Part shown: positions 55,076 to 64,000 of the stretch, piece by piece
Layout of the letters: every line of letters begins with the position of its first letter
How positions within the stretch are numbered: the stretch's first letter is position 1
Assembly (NCBI RefSeq): GCF_014773385.1
Contig: NZ_JACXAI010000021.1
Span: 1-64,000 of the forward strand
Direction of reading: 5' to 3'
DNA: 64,000 nt
From: Metabacillus arenae
GTDB taxonomy: Bacteria > Bacillota > Bacilli > Bacillales > Bacillaceae
The notes under the pieces: generated by a model
Told to the model about the DNA's origin: nothing
The model's database searches: none
The model's input: the letters and a program-made list of their open reading frames with translations, nothing else
Program-made: the position numbers and the translations under genes

Positions 55076-55942
55076 TTAATAACTCCTATCAACTATATAA
55101 GGTTGACGAATCATAATAACCATTGGCGCTAATGAGATCAGGAAACAGCACGAGGCAATAAACGGAAGTACAGACCACTTAAGAATGGAGTATCCGAGCA
55201 TCGTCTGCCAGCCGATGGCCACTAATCCAAGTAAGTAAGCGATGCCTGTTAAATGGATCAATCTAATGCGTACCGAAGGAAGAAGCGTTTTGCGTTCAGT
55301 CAGCCAAGCGACAAAAGGTACTGCTTGTAGAGAATGGAATCCGAGACCATGAAGCCAAATGATATTTCCATGGAGGCCAGTGAAACGACCCTGGTTGATA
55401 GATATCCAAATACCTGCTGCAAACGAGACCATGACAGCAATCATTGCATAGCGAATGCTCAATACAAGCTCCGGACGTAATATATATGCTTTCCTGCGGA
55501 AAAATTGAATCCCCAAGAATAGATAAAACAGTACTAACAGCAAAGCCACAAAAGTAAAACCTGTACTAACAGCGAAATCGAAGGTTGTGCCGTCCTTCAC
55601 GAACCTCGGGTTTATGCCGCGAAAATTTTGCAAGGTTTCCGCAAAGTAAGAATAAAGCGCGAGAATGATATAAGACCATCGAAAGATAGCCTTACTTTTT
55701 GTTCCCATCGCAGATAACGGAATGATCGCCGCCGTTGACAACAGAAACATACCAAGTGCAGCATTAAAGGAGAAGGCTTTCGAAACATCTCCATCAGGAG
55801 CTACCGATCCCCCATATAGTATGACCCACACTCCGCATATCCCTGCAAGTAGAAAACCAAGCAGCCCGGTAAGCACCAGCCATCTCTCTCCTTCAAAAAG
55901 CTTGATTAATGGGTTTACATCACCAAGTACCCTATTATTCAA
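55076..55942 (-). CDS. Uncharacterised membrane protein, about seven helices
   Basis: 288-aa hydrophobic protein I cannot assign. Helices appear near residues 20-42, 60-80, 88-105, 125-150, 165-185, 205-215 and 230-275. A conserved-looking stretch between helices reads HGNIIWLHGLGFHSLQAVPF, with three His that could bind haem or metal. No signal peptide. It stands alone, facing leuA. The 55943-56289 region beyond it has a TTCTCCG/CGGAGAA hairpin near 56060 and no gene. Confidence 0.6.
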   Translation of the reverse strand: MNNRVLGDVNPLIKLFEGERWLVLTGLLGFLLAGICGVWVILYGGSVAPDGDVSKAFSFNAALGMFLLSTAAIIPLSAMGTKSKAIFRWSYIILALYSYFAETLQNFRGINPRFVKDGTTFDFAVSTGFTFVALLLVLFYLFLGIQFFRRKAYILRPELVLSIRYAMIAVMVSFAAGIWISINQGRFTGLHGNIIWLHGLGFHSLQAVPFVAWLTERKTLLPSVRIRLIHLTGIAYLLGLVAIGWQTMLGYSILKWSVLPFIASCCFLISLAPMVIMIRQPYIVDRSY

Positions 55943-56289
55943 TCTCGTATCCCCTTCCTATAAGGATTTATTACTTTCATAGTACAGGAAGGTTATGACG
56001 AATCTTACCGGCGCAAGATTGAATTCCAACTGGGACTAATAATGTTTTTGTTCTCCGTCTAAGGTCTTATAAGCGGAGAATACATACCTGAGAAACGATG
56101 GTTCAAGTCACTTCAAGAGACCCAGGTCTTAGTGAAAGTTACATCCGAAGTTGCTTTTTGAAACCGATTTATCCATTTTATCCTTAAAAGGATGAATGAG
56201 TGGGTCAAGTTGATGAGGCGAAAAGCAGGTACTTTTGTATTGATCTTGTTAATTCGCTTATTGGGTAAGAATTGGCTGGAAAACCCATA

Positions 56290-57351
56290 TTATTCTTTCT
56301 TACTTATCCTCTGAATAATCTCATGCAAATCATCTGGCTTATGAAACTCAATCGGCGAAACACCTTTTTCAAACTGAATGCTGTCTGCTTCAACTAATAA
56401 TACATATCGTCCATTAATCTTGCCTAAATGAATATTCTCCCCAAAGTCAGCAAGCAATCCTTTTATAGAAGTCTCACCGAGCTTCATCTTTAGTTCAAGG
56501 TCAGGAGTTTGTTCGACCATATGGGAGGAGGCTTCGACTACTTGTTCTGTTGTTAAACGCTCTTGTATCTCCCGCTTTTCACTGGCTTCCCAAATTTCCA
56601 TTTCATGCTCAAATTGCTGACGTTCCTGACTGTTTTCCTCATATGATTCCAGCACATGCTCCTGCACCATATCCATCACTTGGGCCTTCATGATTTCAGG
56701 CATGGATTCTCCATATTCAACAAACTTTAAAAAGTCTTCAAAGTAACGAGCGTGCGATGCCTGATGGATTTTCAATTCGCCTTCTTCAATCATTCCTTCT
56801 TCAGGCATGTGAGGATACTGGATAGATTTCATGTTTTTAGTTGTGATCGCCATTTCGACATTACGGATAAGAGTTGATTCATCAGCAATTGATGCGACCT
56901 TAGGTTCAAAATCACATTTCATAATAAATGCAAAAGAGTCATCAAAATATTTTTTTGGGGTGGCCCTAGCAACTAGAAATGCTCCTCCGCGCACAGCACT
57001 TGTATCAAGGTAAGAGCGAACAAATTCTTCACTTACTTTCTTAAAATCCTCTTTAGATTCAGCAACAAGGACTCGAGAAAAGATATTGTAATTTGGGTTT
57101 GAACTTAATTCATGACCTCGTTCAACAATAAAATGACCAAGTTTTGTCGGCACTTGTTCAGACTTTGGGTGACGTTCAACCTTTCGCTTAACAATTTTCT
57201 TCAACTCCCCGTCAAGAAAATCTTTTAGAGCACTTTGCTCGTATTCTTCCGTATTTAACGTTTGAAAATGCTTATACCTACTGTTTGTCTGATCATCTTT
57301 TCCTTCTATATGAACCACGTAAAATGAGAGAAACTTAATCTCAAATTCCAT
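56290..57351 (-). CDS. DUF3900 family protein
   Basis: About 353-aa soluble, charged protein matching what I recall as DUF3900, a Bacillus-specific family of unknown function. It opens MEFEIKFLSFYVVHIEGKDD and has a glutamate-rich helical stretch at about 215-290. Function cannot be inferred from context. The ATG at 57372 has no ribosome site; ATG 57351 follows GGGTGATG and is preferred. Monocistronic. Confidence 0.8.
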   Translation of the reverse strand: MEFEIKFLSFYVVHIEGKDDQTNSRYKHFQTLNTEEYEQSALKDFLDGELKKIVKRKVERHPKSEQVPTKLGHFIVERGHELSSNPNYNIFSRVLVAESKEDFKKVSEEFVRSYLDTSAVRGGAFLVARATPKKYFDDSFAFIMKCDFEPKVASIADESTLIRNVEMAITTKNMKSIQYPHMPEEGMIEEGELKIHQASHARYFEDFLKFVEYGESMPEIMKAQVMDMVQEHVLESYEENSQERQQFEHEMEIWEASEKREIQERLTTEQVVEASSHMVEQTPDLELKMKLGETSIKGLLADFGENIHLGKINGRYVLLVEADSIQFEKGVSPIEFHKPDDLHEIIQRISKKE

Positions 57352-57372
57352 TAACTCATCACCCAATTTCAT

Positions 57373-57803
57373 TTTTTTCGGCTATTCAAGTATAGAAAAT
57401 AGGAGATTATGAGTCAATTTTATTTTGTTCTAGTAAATTGTTGCATTAAAAGAAACTTATTCACCAAATATACTCGTGACCTATTAAAAAGAGTTGGGTG
57501 TATTATTGAATATCGATCTCTTATGAACATTTGGTAGTTCAAGAAAAAAATTTCATCTGTTGATATTTGGTATTTTATGATGAGTTAAAAATAATAACCT
57601 ATTTATATATAAGATCTTCAAAAGGAAAGAAAGAAAGCCCAATTTCTAGTTGATACAGCTGGGAAAATGGACTTCTAAATAATGTAAAGATAAAAGACTT
57701 AATTTTTTCATTGTCGGTTTTTCTAATTTCAAAGATCCTTGAAAAAAAATGACCAATTAAATGGTACAAAACACTTTTGGTTAAGATAATTAAGCATGTA
57801 CGT
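57373..57803. other. Gene-free AT-rich stretch
   Basis: About 430 bp without a convincing ORF on either strand. A short frame near 57630 (KAQFLVDTAGKMDF) may be a vestige but cannot be placed. No repeat or RNA seen. Confidence 0.45.
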
Positions 57804-58244
57804 CTATCCTAAGTTGACCCTGTGATCTTCCCCAGGTTCTTGATAAATATCAACACCCAACCTTTCCAATACATCAACAGCTTCTTTTACTGGTAGTTTG
57901 GAAGTTGAAATTCTTCAATTATTACTTCTTGAATTTCATCTATATTTGAAAGTGTAAGCTTTTCAGATTCTCCGTCACTTTTCCGTATGCTCAGGATATT
58001 GTTCACTAAAGAAAGGCTACGTTTTTTATCGAGCTTCCACATTTTGGCAGCGTAATGTATTCATAAAAAGGGTCTTAGGCTGAAAGTATTCGTCAATGGC
58101 TGGCTCGAAGTCATGGAATTGAACATCTTTTTTCGTGTCAAATGACCAATGTGTTTGCTTGATTATTTTTCCATCTACGTATCGTTTAAACGTATAGACC
58201 CCATCTTCATCTTCCTTCTCAATGACCAAATGAAGGAAAATCAA
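57804..58244 (-). pseudogene. Broken gene of unknown family, two frameshifts
   Basis: Three consecutive frames read as one protein of about 145 aa. First: EDEDGVYTFKRYVDGKIIKQ through EPAIDEYFQPKTLFMNTL (to about 58040). Second: KMWKLDKKRSLSLVNNILSI to EVIIEEFQLP (about 58030-57900). Third: LPVKEAVDVLERLGVDIYQE then PGEDHRVNLG and stop. Each frame is interrupted by a shift. The 5' end abuts the HxlR start head to head, and its own ribosome site is missing. I do not recognise the family. Confidence 0.6.
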
Positions 58245-58583
58245 ATGTTATGTGAAGAAACAAATGAAACCTTGAGTATTCTGATGGAAAAATGGAAGAT
58301 TGTTATATTGTTTCATTTGCTGTACGGAGGAACTAAACGGTTTGGTGAATTAAAGAGATTGATACAGGGTATTACTCAAAAAATCCTCACCAATCAATTA
58401 AGAGAACTTGAGGATCAGGATATTATCGGTAGAAAGGTCTATCCGGAAGTTCCACCACGAGTTGAATATTCCATAACGGAATATGGAAAAAGCTTGCAAC
58501 CTATTTTAGAAGAGCTTTATAAGTGGGGGGATGCTCATTTAAATCATAGGGAAAACAAAAAGAGAAACCAATCTATTGATTGA
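58245..58583 (+). CDS. HxlR family winged-helix regulator
   Basis: About 112-aa HxlR-type regulator: ETLSILMEKWKIVILFHLLYGGTKRFGELKRLIQGITQKILTNQLRELEDQDIIGRKVYPEVPPRVEYSITEYG is the family's wHTH nearly complete. Cys3 (MLCEE) is in the position of the redox or electrophile-sensing Cys of several members. The frame runs back to 58149 across the broken gene; ATG 58245 has AAGGAA upstream. HxlR regulators often control a neighbour; the next gene downstream is degraded. Confidence 0.85.
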   Translation: MLCEETNETLSILMEKWKIVILFHLLYGGTKRFGELKRLIQGITQKILTNQLRELEDQDIIGRKVYPEVPPRVEYSITEYGKSLQPILEELYKWGDAHLNHRENKKRNQSID

Positions 58584-58597
58584 GAAGGTGTAACAGT

Positions 58598-58759
58598 ATG
58601 GATAGCGCTATAAAACCTATAACCGGATTCCGAAAAGTGAAAATGTAAATATTATTATGCAGTTTGAGAGCGAAGAAGAAATTAGAAAAGTGTTTGATGA
58701 TCTGGTTACAAATGTTGGACATGTCAATATGAAATTAGAAAATACTTTCTTTGCTGGCC
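58598..58759 (+). pseudogene. Fragment of a PhnB/VOC (glyoxalase-like) protein
   Basis: Begins with ATG after GAAGGTG, but the frame stops after 15 codons. A shifted frame reads ENVNIIMQFESEEEIRKVF and GHVNMKLENTFF, the usual middle of PhnB-like VOC proteins (QFESEEEI...GGxVxMxLxxTFW). The N-terminal half and C-terminal end are missing. It lies 14 bp after the HxlR gene and was probably its target. Confidence 0.6.
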
Positions 58760-59213
58760 TTACTTGGACAAGTGTCGGACGGCTATTCGAATTCTTTGTG
58801 TCGGATGAATTGAGATGAAATCAAGTCCTTCTATACTGAAAAAGTTTACTTCAATCGATTCATCGCTCGTTGCTTTTATTCCGCCTGTAATTTCACATAA
58901 GAAACAACTCGAAAATTGCTGACGAACTTCACCGTCTGCATAAGTAATGATCTGATTTGGATTACTGTAGACACCAGTTAACTTTTGAACAATAATATCA
59001 AACCCTGTTTCCTCTTTTACCTCTCGTATAATCGCTTCTTCAACATTTTCTCCAGGATCTACTTTCCCCCAAGGTAAGGACCACTTAGTTATCTGCCCGT
59101 TTTTGAAGAAGTAGCTTATTCTTGTTGGTAGAAAATAAAACGGCTGATTCAGCAGGGACAATTGAATTTGGTTTCAGGGCAGTTTCATCAAAATAATAAT
59201 CTTTTCTTTTCAT
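58760..59213 (-). pseudogene. NUDIX hydrolase gene with a frameshift
   Basis: The N-terminal part, MKRKDYYFDETALKPNSIVP to LLLQKRADN, starts at ATG 59213 after GGAGGG and stops near 59088. A second frame continues ITKWSLPWGKVDPGENVEEA and IIREVKEETGF, a full NUDIX box (GX5EX7REUXEEXGU), to the stop at 58760. One inserted base or two lost bases at about 59088 explain it. Either a recent pseudogene or a sequencing error; without the shift it would be about 150 aa and complete. Confidence 0.8.
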
Positions 59214-59502
59214 TTTACCCTCCACTATTTCTCTAAAAAGAATTATACATTTATTATTGCAGAACAAGAAAACCTTATGAGGGAGTTGTTAATTTTTAGG
59301 AGGATGAGTTACATGAAAATTCAAGAAAGGGAAAGTCTCTTTACTTTGTAACCGAAATGATATCAGAAGCATCAGACTTCATGTATTTCTAAGGTTCAGA
59401 GATAAAGCAGCTAAAATGATTACCCGCCCCCAACTATTTTGGAGAGGTGTTTTCTGTCATAGATAGATGTTTAAACTGCTTTGGTTTAATATAGTTAGTA
59501 GA
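59214..59502. other. Stretch with a possible ORF stub
   Basis: AGGAGGATGAG precedes ATG 59313, which opens only MKIQERESLFTL. A shifted frame continues FVTEMISEASDFMYF then stops. It may be another degraded gene start; no family recognised. Confidence 0.3.
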
Positions 59503-59505
59503 TAA

Positions 59506-60460
59506 AATAAAAGCCGAGAGCTAAGCTGGGAAGAAAGAAGGCAACTAGTAAACGCCGCTAGTTTATATTATATAGAAGGATTAACTCAAGAACAGATTAC
59601 TAAACGGGTCGGTGTGTCCAGGCCTGTTATCCCAAAACAGCTCCAAAAGGCAAAAGAAAATGGAATTGTTGAAGTGTTTATAAAAGATGAAAGCGTACAT
59701 ACAGTTGAATTAGAAAAAGAACTTGAAGAAAAGTTTGGTTTAAAGGATGTTGTTGTTCCTACTTCCAGCTCCTTATCAGAGTTAATTAATAAGGCGATCG
59801 GTCAGGCTGCGGCTAATTACGTATCAAAAAACTTAAAACGCGTAAAGAAGATAGGAATCAGCTGGGGAACTACCTTGGCAGAGTTTGTTAAAGAATATCC
59901 GTTTGAAAGAAGAGCCGAAATGAAAATCGTTCCTTTAGTCGGAGGCATGGGGGGACAATATGTTGATATTCATTCCAATCAATTAGCATATGAACTAGCA
60001 AAAAAAATGAATGCAGCATGCTCGTATCTCTATATTCCGGCTTTCATTGAGTCAGAAGAATTAGAACGCTTAGTTAATATGAATGACGTAAAATTTGTAC
60101 TTGAAGAAGGTAAAAGCGTAGATATGGCACTTGTCGGTATAGGGACACCTTATCATGATTCAATATTGAAAAAAATCGGATATTTAACTGATAAAGACAT
60201 AGAGGAATTTAGAAGAGCCGGTGCTGTTGGGGGACATTTCATCCCGATTTGTCGATATTAATGGACAATCTGTCAATCATAATATTAATGAAAAGGTTGT
60301 TGGGATAACGTTGGAGGAACTAAAGGAAATTCAATTTGTTGTTGGTGTTGCAGAAGGATTAAATAAATTGGAAAGTATTTTAGGAGCGTTGCAAGGTCAT
60401 TATATTGATGGATTAATAATTGACGAAGCAACTGCTGCAGCTATTTTAGAGAAATTATAA
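59506..60460 (+). pseudogene. SorC/DeoR-type sugar-binding regulator, frameshifted and start lost
   Basis: The HTH is intact in frame (LSWEERRQLVNAASLYYIEG, LTQEQITKRVGVSRPVIPKQ) from about 59521, but the frame has no ATG, GTG or TTG before it and a stop at 59503. The sugar-phosphate-binding domain follows (KIGISWGTTLAEFVKEYP). At 60229-60233 a run of five G shifts the frame: GAVGGHFIPICRY stops at 60261, while LGDISSRFVDINGQ continues in the next frame to a natural end (IIDEATAAAILEKL) at 60460. Dropping one G restores a typical SorC C-terminus. It probably controlled the degraded genes at 61.6-63.1 kb. Confidence 0.82.
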
Positions 60461-60750
60461 TTACTAATATTCTGCTATAATCTTAATTAAAAAATGCAAT
60501 TATTTTATATAGGTTTATTTTCACAATGAATATTAATTATAATAATGTATAATTATAAAATTAGCTATTCCTCTGAAGAAAAGATGCCCCGACACCAAAT
60601 GATAAAGGAGTTTATATAAAAGTGAAATGAAACAATCTATGCGAAAACAGCTATTATATAAATGTAATTAGATTGTTATAAAACAAGTTTCTTTATGTGT
60701 TTGTTTACCTAGTGTAAATTCAATTCGATATTAGAGGGAGATGGATCGTT

Positions 60751-61083
60751 GTGAAAAGATCTGAGATGGAGGCTTCTCTTTTTTGTACTTATTGCAATGA
60801 AGAAACACCACACATGATTGTATATATTAATGATGAAATTACAAGTATAGAATGTGAGGATTGTCATCATATTGTTGAAATTAAAGTTGATATTATGAAA
60901 GAATTTTATAAAGAATTATACGAACGAATTTCAACAAAGCCTTCGCGAATAACACATGAATATAAAAGAGGTTTGATCAGCTTTTTATCAAAACTGCCAA
61001 TGAGAGCCGCTAGTAAACCGTATCGATTAATGAGTGATCTAAATCAATCAAGAAAAGTAATTAGGCAGTTTAAGAAGAAATGA
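60751..61083 (+). CDS. 'bh' family small zinc-ribbon-like protein
   Basis: 110-aa protein with two Cys pairs, CTYC (about 12-15) and CEDC (about 35-38), likely one zinc site, followed by a basic helical tail (RAASKPYRLMSDL, FKKK). It resembles small Bacillus proteins labelled 'bh protein', of unknown function; this naming is from memory. GTG start after AGGGAG. It appears intact although flanked by pseudogenes on both sides. Confidence 0.65.
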   Translation: MKRSEMEASLFCTYCNEETPHMIVYINDEITSIECEDCHHIVEIKVDIMKEFYKELYERISTKPSRITHEYKRGLISFLSKLPMRAASKPYRLMSDLNQSRKVIRQFKKK

Positions 61084-61606
61084 TAAATTAAATTATTAAT
61101 TTTAATATCATGGCTTTTAAGGTTTCCTTTTTTTAGGAAGAGCATACTTTTATAGATATAATCCACCTAGAATCCTACATAGTTGACTATTTTTTTCATC
61201 AATTACGATAATTTTACCTACCCTTTATCTTCGATTATTGAAAACTTCGAAATTTAATTTTCTCCACATCCCATTTAAACTCCAACTATTTTATTTTTAT
61301 TGTATTTAAAAGAATTTCATCTTTGCCTTACCTTTTTTTAATCACAACTGTTTTAGCCTCTATTTGTCTACCGGGTAATAATCGTATCTTGGTTATCGAA
61401 TTTATTTCTCTTAGGTATACTATTTTGGCCAATTTTTTGTTGACCTCCCTTTAACTTTGTTTTACAATTGTTCCGAATACAAACAAATGTTGAAACCATA
61501 ATTTTTGTTACACCTAATAATATATGACATGGTTGTTTTATTTTTATTATGTTAAAAGGTTGAACGAATGTTGAAGTTATAAAAGATTAAAGGGAGGATG
61601 TAGAAA
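61084..61606. other. Gene-free AT-rich stretch before the decayed operon
   Basis: About 520 bp with no supported ORF on either strand. Near the end, GTTGAA occurs in several copies (about 61490, 61558, 61570), possibly remnants of a SorC-type operator. GGGAGG at 61592 is the ribosome site for the following pseudogene. Confidence 0.35.
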
Positions 61607-62838
61607 ATGTCGATTTATCAAAAACTTTTAGAAAGAAAACTTGCAAATGAACCAATCAAGGTAGGTGTTATCGGTGCCGGGCAAATGGGATTTGAAATGA
61701 TTGCCCAAATTTCTACTATTCCAGGAATGATTGTTGCCGGAATTAGTGATATCAATTTAGATGCTGCAAAAAGAGCTTAAGATTACTATCAACCACATAC
61801 AACAAAAAAAGGATCAATTGTTGTATCAAATGATTTCAAAGAGGTTATTCACTCTCCTAATGTTGAAGTAATTGTCGATGCTACTGGTATTCCTGAAGTT
61901 GAAGCAAATATTACTCTTGAAGCACTAATTGCTAAAAAACATCTTGTTTTATTAAATGTTGAAGTAGATATTACAATTGGTTCGATTATGCATCAGCAGT
62001 TTAAAAATGCTGGATTAGTTTACACAGGTTCAGAGGGGATGAGCCAGCTGCAACACTTGAGTTATTTGTATTTGCTAAAACAATGGGAATGGAAGTTTTA
62101 GTTGCCGGTAAAGGAAAAAATAATAAATTACGGGTAACTGCAAATCCTGATACTGCATAAGAAGAGGCAGATCAGATGAAAATGTCAGCACATATGCTTG
62201 CTGCATTCCAGGATGGTACGAAAACAATGGAAATGCAATTGGATTTGTTCCCGATGTAGTAGGAATGCACGGAATCGTTGAAACCTGGATTCAGTTGTAA
62301 AAGATTTAGACCTAAAAGAAAAAGGCGGAGTATTAAATAAATTTGGTGTAGTTGAATATAAAGATGGTCTAGCACCTGGTGTGTTTGTCATCGTAAAAGG
62401 ACAAAATGAGGGTGTAGCACATGAAATGAATTATTTATTGAAAAAAGGTGATGAAGACCATCATATTTTATATCGTCCATATCACTTAGCGAGCCTAGAA
62501 ACACCAATTCAATTGCGAAAGCGGTTCTAGAACATGATGCTTCGATTCATCCACTAGGTGCACCTGTTTCTGATACAGTTGCCGTTGCAAAACGCGACAT
62601 TAAAGCAGGAGAAACATTAGATGGAATTGGCGGCTTTTGTGTTCGTGGTGTTCTTGAAACGCATCAAGAGTTGAAGAGAAACGGACATATTCCGATTGGT
62701 TTAATTAGCGGCCATGTTGTTGCAAAACGAAATATTTGTCCAGGTCATTTCTTAACAACAGATGATGTAGAATTAGATCATAATACAACAGTATGGAAAT
62801 TAAGAGCACTCCAAGATAGCTTATTCCCAACTGAATAA
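61607..62838 (+). pseudogene. SAF-domain NAD(P)-dependent oxidoreductase, multiply inactivated
   Basis: About 410 codons of a homoserine-dehydrogenase-like oxidoreductase with a C-terminal SAF domain. The Rossmann motif IKVGVIGAGQMGFEMI is intact; later blocks include VEVIVDATGIPEVEANITLE, EPAATLELFVFAKTMGMEVL, GVVEYKDGLAPGVFVIVKGQ and the SAF segment VAKRDIKAGETLDGIGGFCV. In-frame stops lie at 61778 and 62158; frameshifts near 62036, 62230, 62285 and 62505. The ribosome site is still good. Such genes often sit with glucitol PTS genes and a SorC regulator, as do the remnants here. Confidence 0.85.
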
Positions 62839-62852
62839 TAGAAACCTTTTTT

Positions 62853-62904
62853 AAAGGGTGCTGCAAAGCTAATAATTATTAACATGTTTTGTAGCACCTC
62901 TTTT
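62853..62904 (+). terminator. Terminator-like hairpin after the oxidoreductase pseudogene
   Basis: GGTGCTGCAAA and TTTTGTAGCACC pair around an AT-rich loop, followed by TCTTTT. Confidence 0.55.
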
Positions 62905-63112
62905 GAAAAAGTGTTAGAAGGCGGCACACTTCAAATTGATGACCAAGTATTTACAATTACAGAAGTAGGTTCTCTAGCAATAAAAACTTAAAGGAATTAG
63001 GGCATATATCCATCTATTTTTCTGAGCCAGCCGATCAAGTCTGGTGCAGTATTTTAGCCAATTTGTATTTCCTAAGTTTGAAGATGGTAGTGTAATTGAA
63101 TTTAAGGAGTAA
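62905..63112 (+). pseudogene. Remnant of a glucitol/sorbitol PTS subunit IIA
   Basis: Reads KVLEGGTLQIDDQVFTITEV then, after a shift, NLKELGHISIYFSEPADQ and, after another, VFPKFEDGSVIEFKE and stop at 63112. The order of motifs (TLxIDxQxFTITxVG, NLxxLGHI, DGSxIxF) is that of the SrlB-type IIA. The N-terminal third with the phospho-His is absent. A small hairpin (about 63119-63142) follows. Confidence 0.65.
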
Positions 63113-63316
63113 CTTAACAATCTCTCCTAGAAAGGGAGATTTATGCTAAGGTTGTGAAAATATATTTATTAGGCAATCATCAATCTAAATTTATCCAATA
63201 GAATTCCTCTTAAAAATCATTTGATCTATTTAACAATTTATCTTTTAGACTCCAAACAATAAATTTAGACAATACAATTTAATAATAAAAAATTCAAAAG
63301 AATAGGAAGATCGGAT

Positions 63317-64000
63317 ATGAATAAAAAAGAAAATGTTTATATAGTTTCTGACTCTCTTGATGAAACTGCTGAAAAGGTGGTGAGAGCAGTTTTTAGCATT
63401 AGTGGAAGAGAAGTAAAAATACAACATATTTCCTATGTAAAGGATATCACAGATATTAAAAATGTTATTACTATCTCAAAGAATAGTCATTCAATTATTG
63501 TTTACACAATTGTTACTGGATACTTAAAGCAATATCTTGAACTTAAGGCTCAAGAGGAAGGGGTTATTACAGTTGATTTATTAACTCCACTGATGGATGT
63601 ATTTATGAAACAATTTTATAAAGTACCAAAAGGGGAACCAAATTTAATCAAGAATATTGATGACGATTATTGTCGAAGAGTTGAAGCAATTGAGTTTGCA
63701 GTTCAACATGATGATGGACAAGATACTCAAAATATTAGACTTGCTGATATAGTATTGATTGGTGTCTCCCGAACATCAAAGACGCCGCTTTCTATGTACT
63801 TGGCTTATAAGGGCTTTAAGGTGGCGAATATACCTTTGGTACCAGAAATAATACCTCCGAGTGAACTTTTTAAGATTCCAAACAATAAATGTGTAGGTTT
63901 AGTTATAACACCGGATAAACTGAATGAAATTCGAAGAGAACGATTAAAGAATTTAGGGATGACCATTGAATTCAAATACGCAAATGTAGAACGGATTCAT
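63317..64000 (+). CDS. Kinase-pyrophosphorylase, PpsR/YqfL-type (partial, runs off the window)
   Basis: First 228 codons of a DUF299 family bifunctional kinase/pyrophosphorylase, which uses ADP to inactivate and phosphate to reactivate pyruvate phosphate dikinase or PEP synthase. The N-terminus YIVSDSLDETAEKVVRAV is typical, and the P-loop-like GVSRTSKTPLSMYLAYKGFKVANIPLVPE is present. GGAAGATCGG precedes ATG 63317. The last 40 or so residues should lie beyond the window. Appears intact, unlike its upstream neighbours. Confidence 0.85.
   Translation, partial: MNKKENVYIVSDSLDETAEKVVRAVFSISGREVKIQHISYVKDITDIKNVITISKNSHSIIVYTIVTGYLKQYLELKAQEEGVITVDLLTPLMDVFMKQFYKVPKGEPNLIKNIDDDYCRRVEAIEFAVQHDDGQDTQNIRLADIVLIGVSRTSKTPLSMYLAYKGFKVANIPLVPEIIPPSELFKIPNNKCVGLVITPDKLNEIRRERLKNLGMTIEFKYANVERIH

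Noticed and set aside
60221-60460. Separate 79-aa gene starting inside the SorC region
   Set aside because: It is the frameshifted C-terminus of the SorC-type regulator, not an independent gene.

Overview
The window reads as the chromosome of an aerobic, spore-forming Bacillaceae (genus not fixed). The evidence is AT-rich DNA with strong AGGAGG ribosome sites, an alpha/beta-type small acid-soluble spore protein, a Spo0E-like phosphatase, gltC divergent from gltAB as in Bacillus subtilis, a T-box leucine leader, DUF3900 and 'bh' family proteins, and a Bacillus-type intergenic repeat. No rRNA, tRNA, CRISPR array, prophage or intact insertion sequence was seen.

0.3-23.6 kb is an aromatic/acyl-CoA catabolic island. 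A divergent regulator joins a XylR/DmpR-type V4R aromatic-sensing region to a PucR-type output. The first operon encodes a thiolase-like protein, an OB-fold partner and two class III CoA-transferases, a set resembling the Bbs enzymes of benzylsuccinate beta-oxidation. It is followed by an AbgB-like M20 hydrolase, an AbgT transporter, an unrecognised permease and an M19 dipeptidase. The second block has a Rieske oxygenase, amidase, ferredoxin and intradiol dioxygenase. The third has an alpha/beta hydrolase, a carboxymuconolactone-decarboxylase-like protein, a 3-oxoacid CoA-transferase pair, a muconate cycloisomerase-like enzyme and a thiolase. Blocks two and three together look like ring hydroxylation, ortho cleavage and the beta-ketoadipate route to succinyl-CoA and acetyl-CoA. 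The first and second blocks share a nearly identical 53-bp operator fused to the same promoter geometry.

24-31 kb holds a stress-type SDR, a DHA2 drug exporter, a repeat element, a TauE/SafE permease, a thioredoxin-fold protein, a spore protein and a VanW protein. 31.5-38.5 kb is a sugar locus resembling mannosyl-glycerate use: LacY-like symporter, RpiR regulator, fructose-type PTS IIABC and GH38 alpha-mannosidase, with candidate cre sites. At 38.7 kb a truncated Fpg-type glycosylase gene abuts an intact endonuclease IV gene.

40-55 kb holds a Bcr/CflA exporter, gltC-gltAB, an Nramp-like protein without the usual metal motifs, L-2-hydroxyglutarate oxidase with a FadR-type regulator and matching operators, and a leucine T-box controlling leuA. 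57.8-63.1 kb is a pseudogene graveyard: a broken unknown gene, a PhnB-like fragment, a frameshifted NUDIX gene, a SorC regulator with one frameshift and no start, a heavily mutated SAF-domain oxidoreductase and a remnant of a glucitol PTS IIA. This fits a decaying polyol-use operon. The window ends inside a PpsR/YqfL-type kinase-pyrophosphorylase gene.

All functions are inferred from motifs read by eye. No database search was run.
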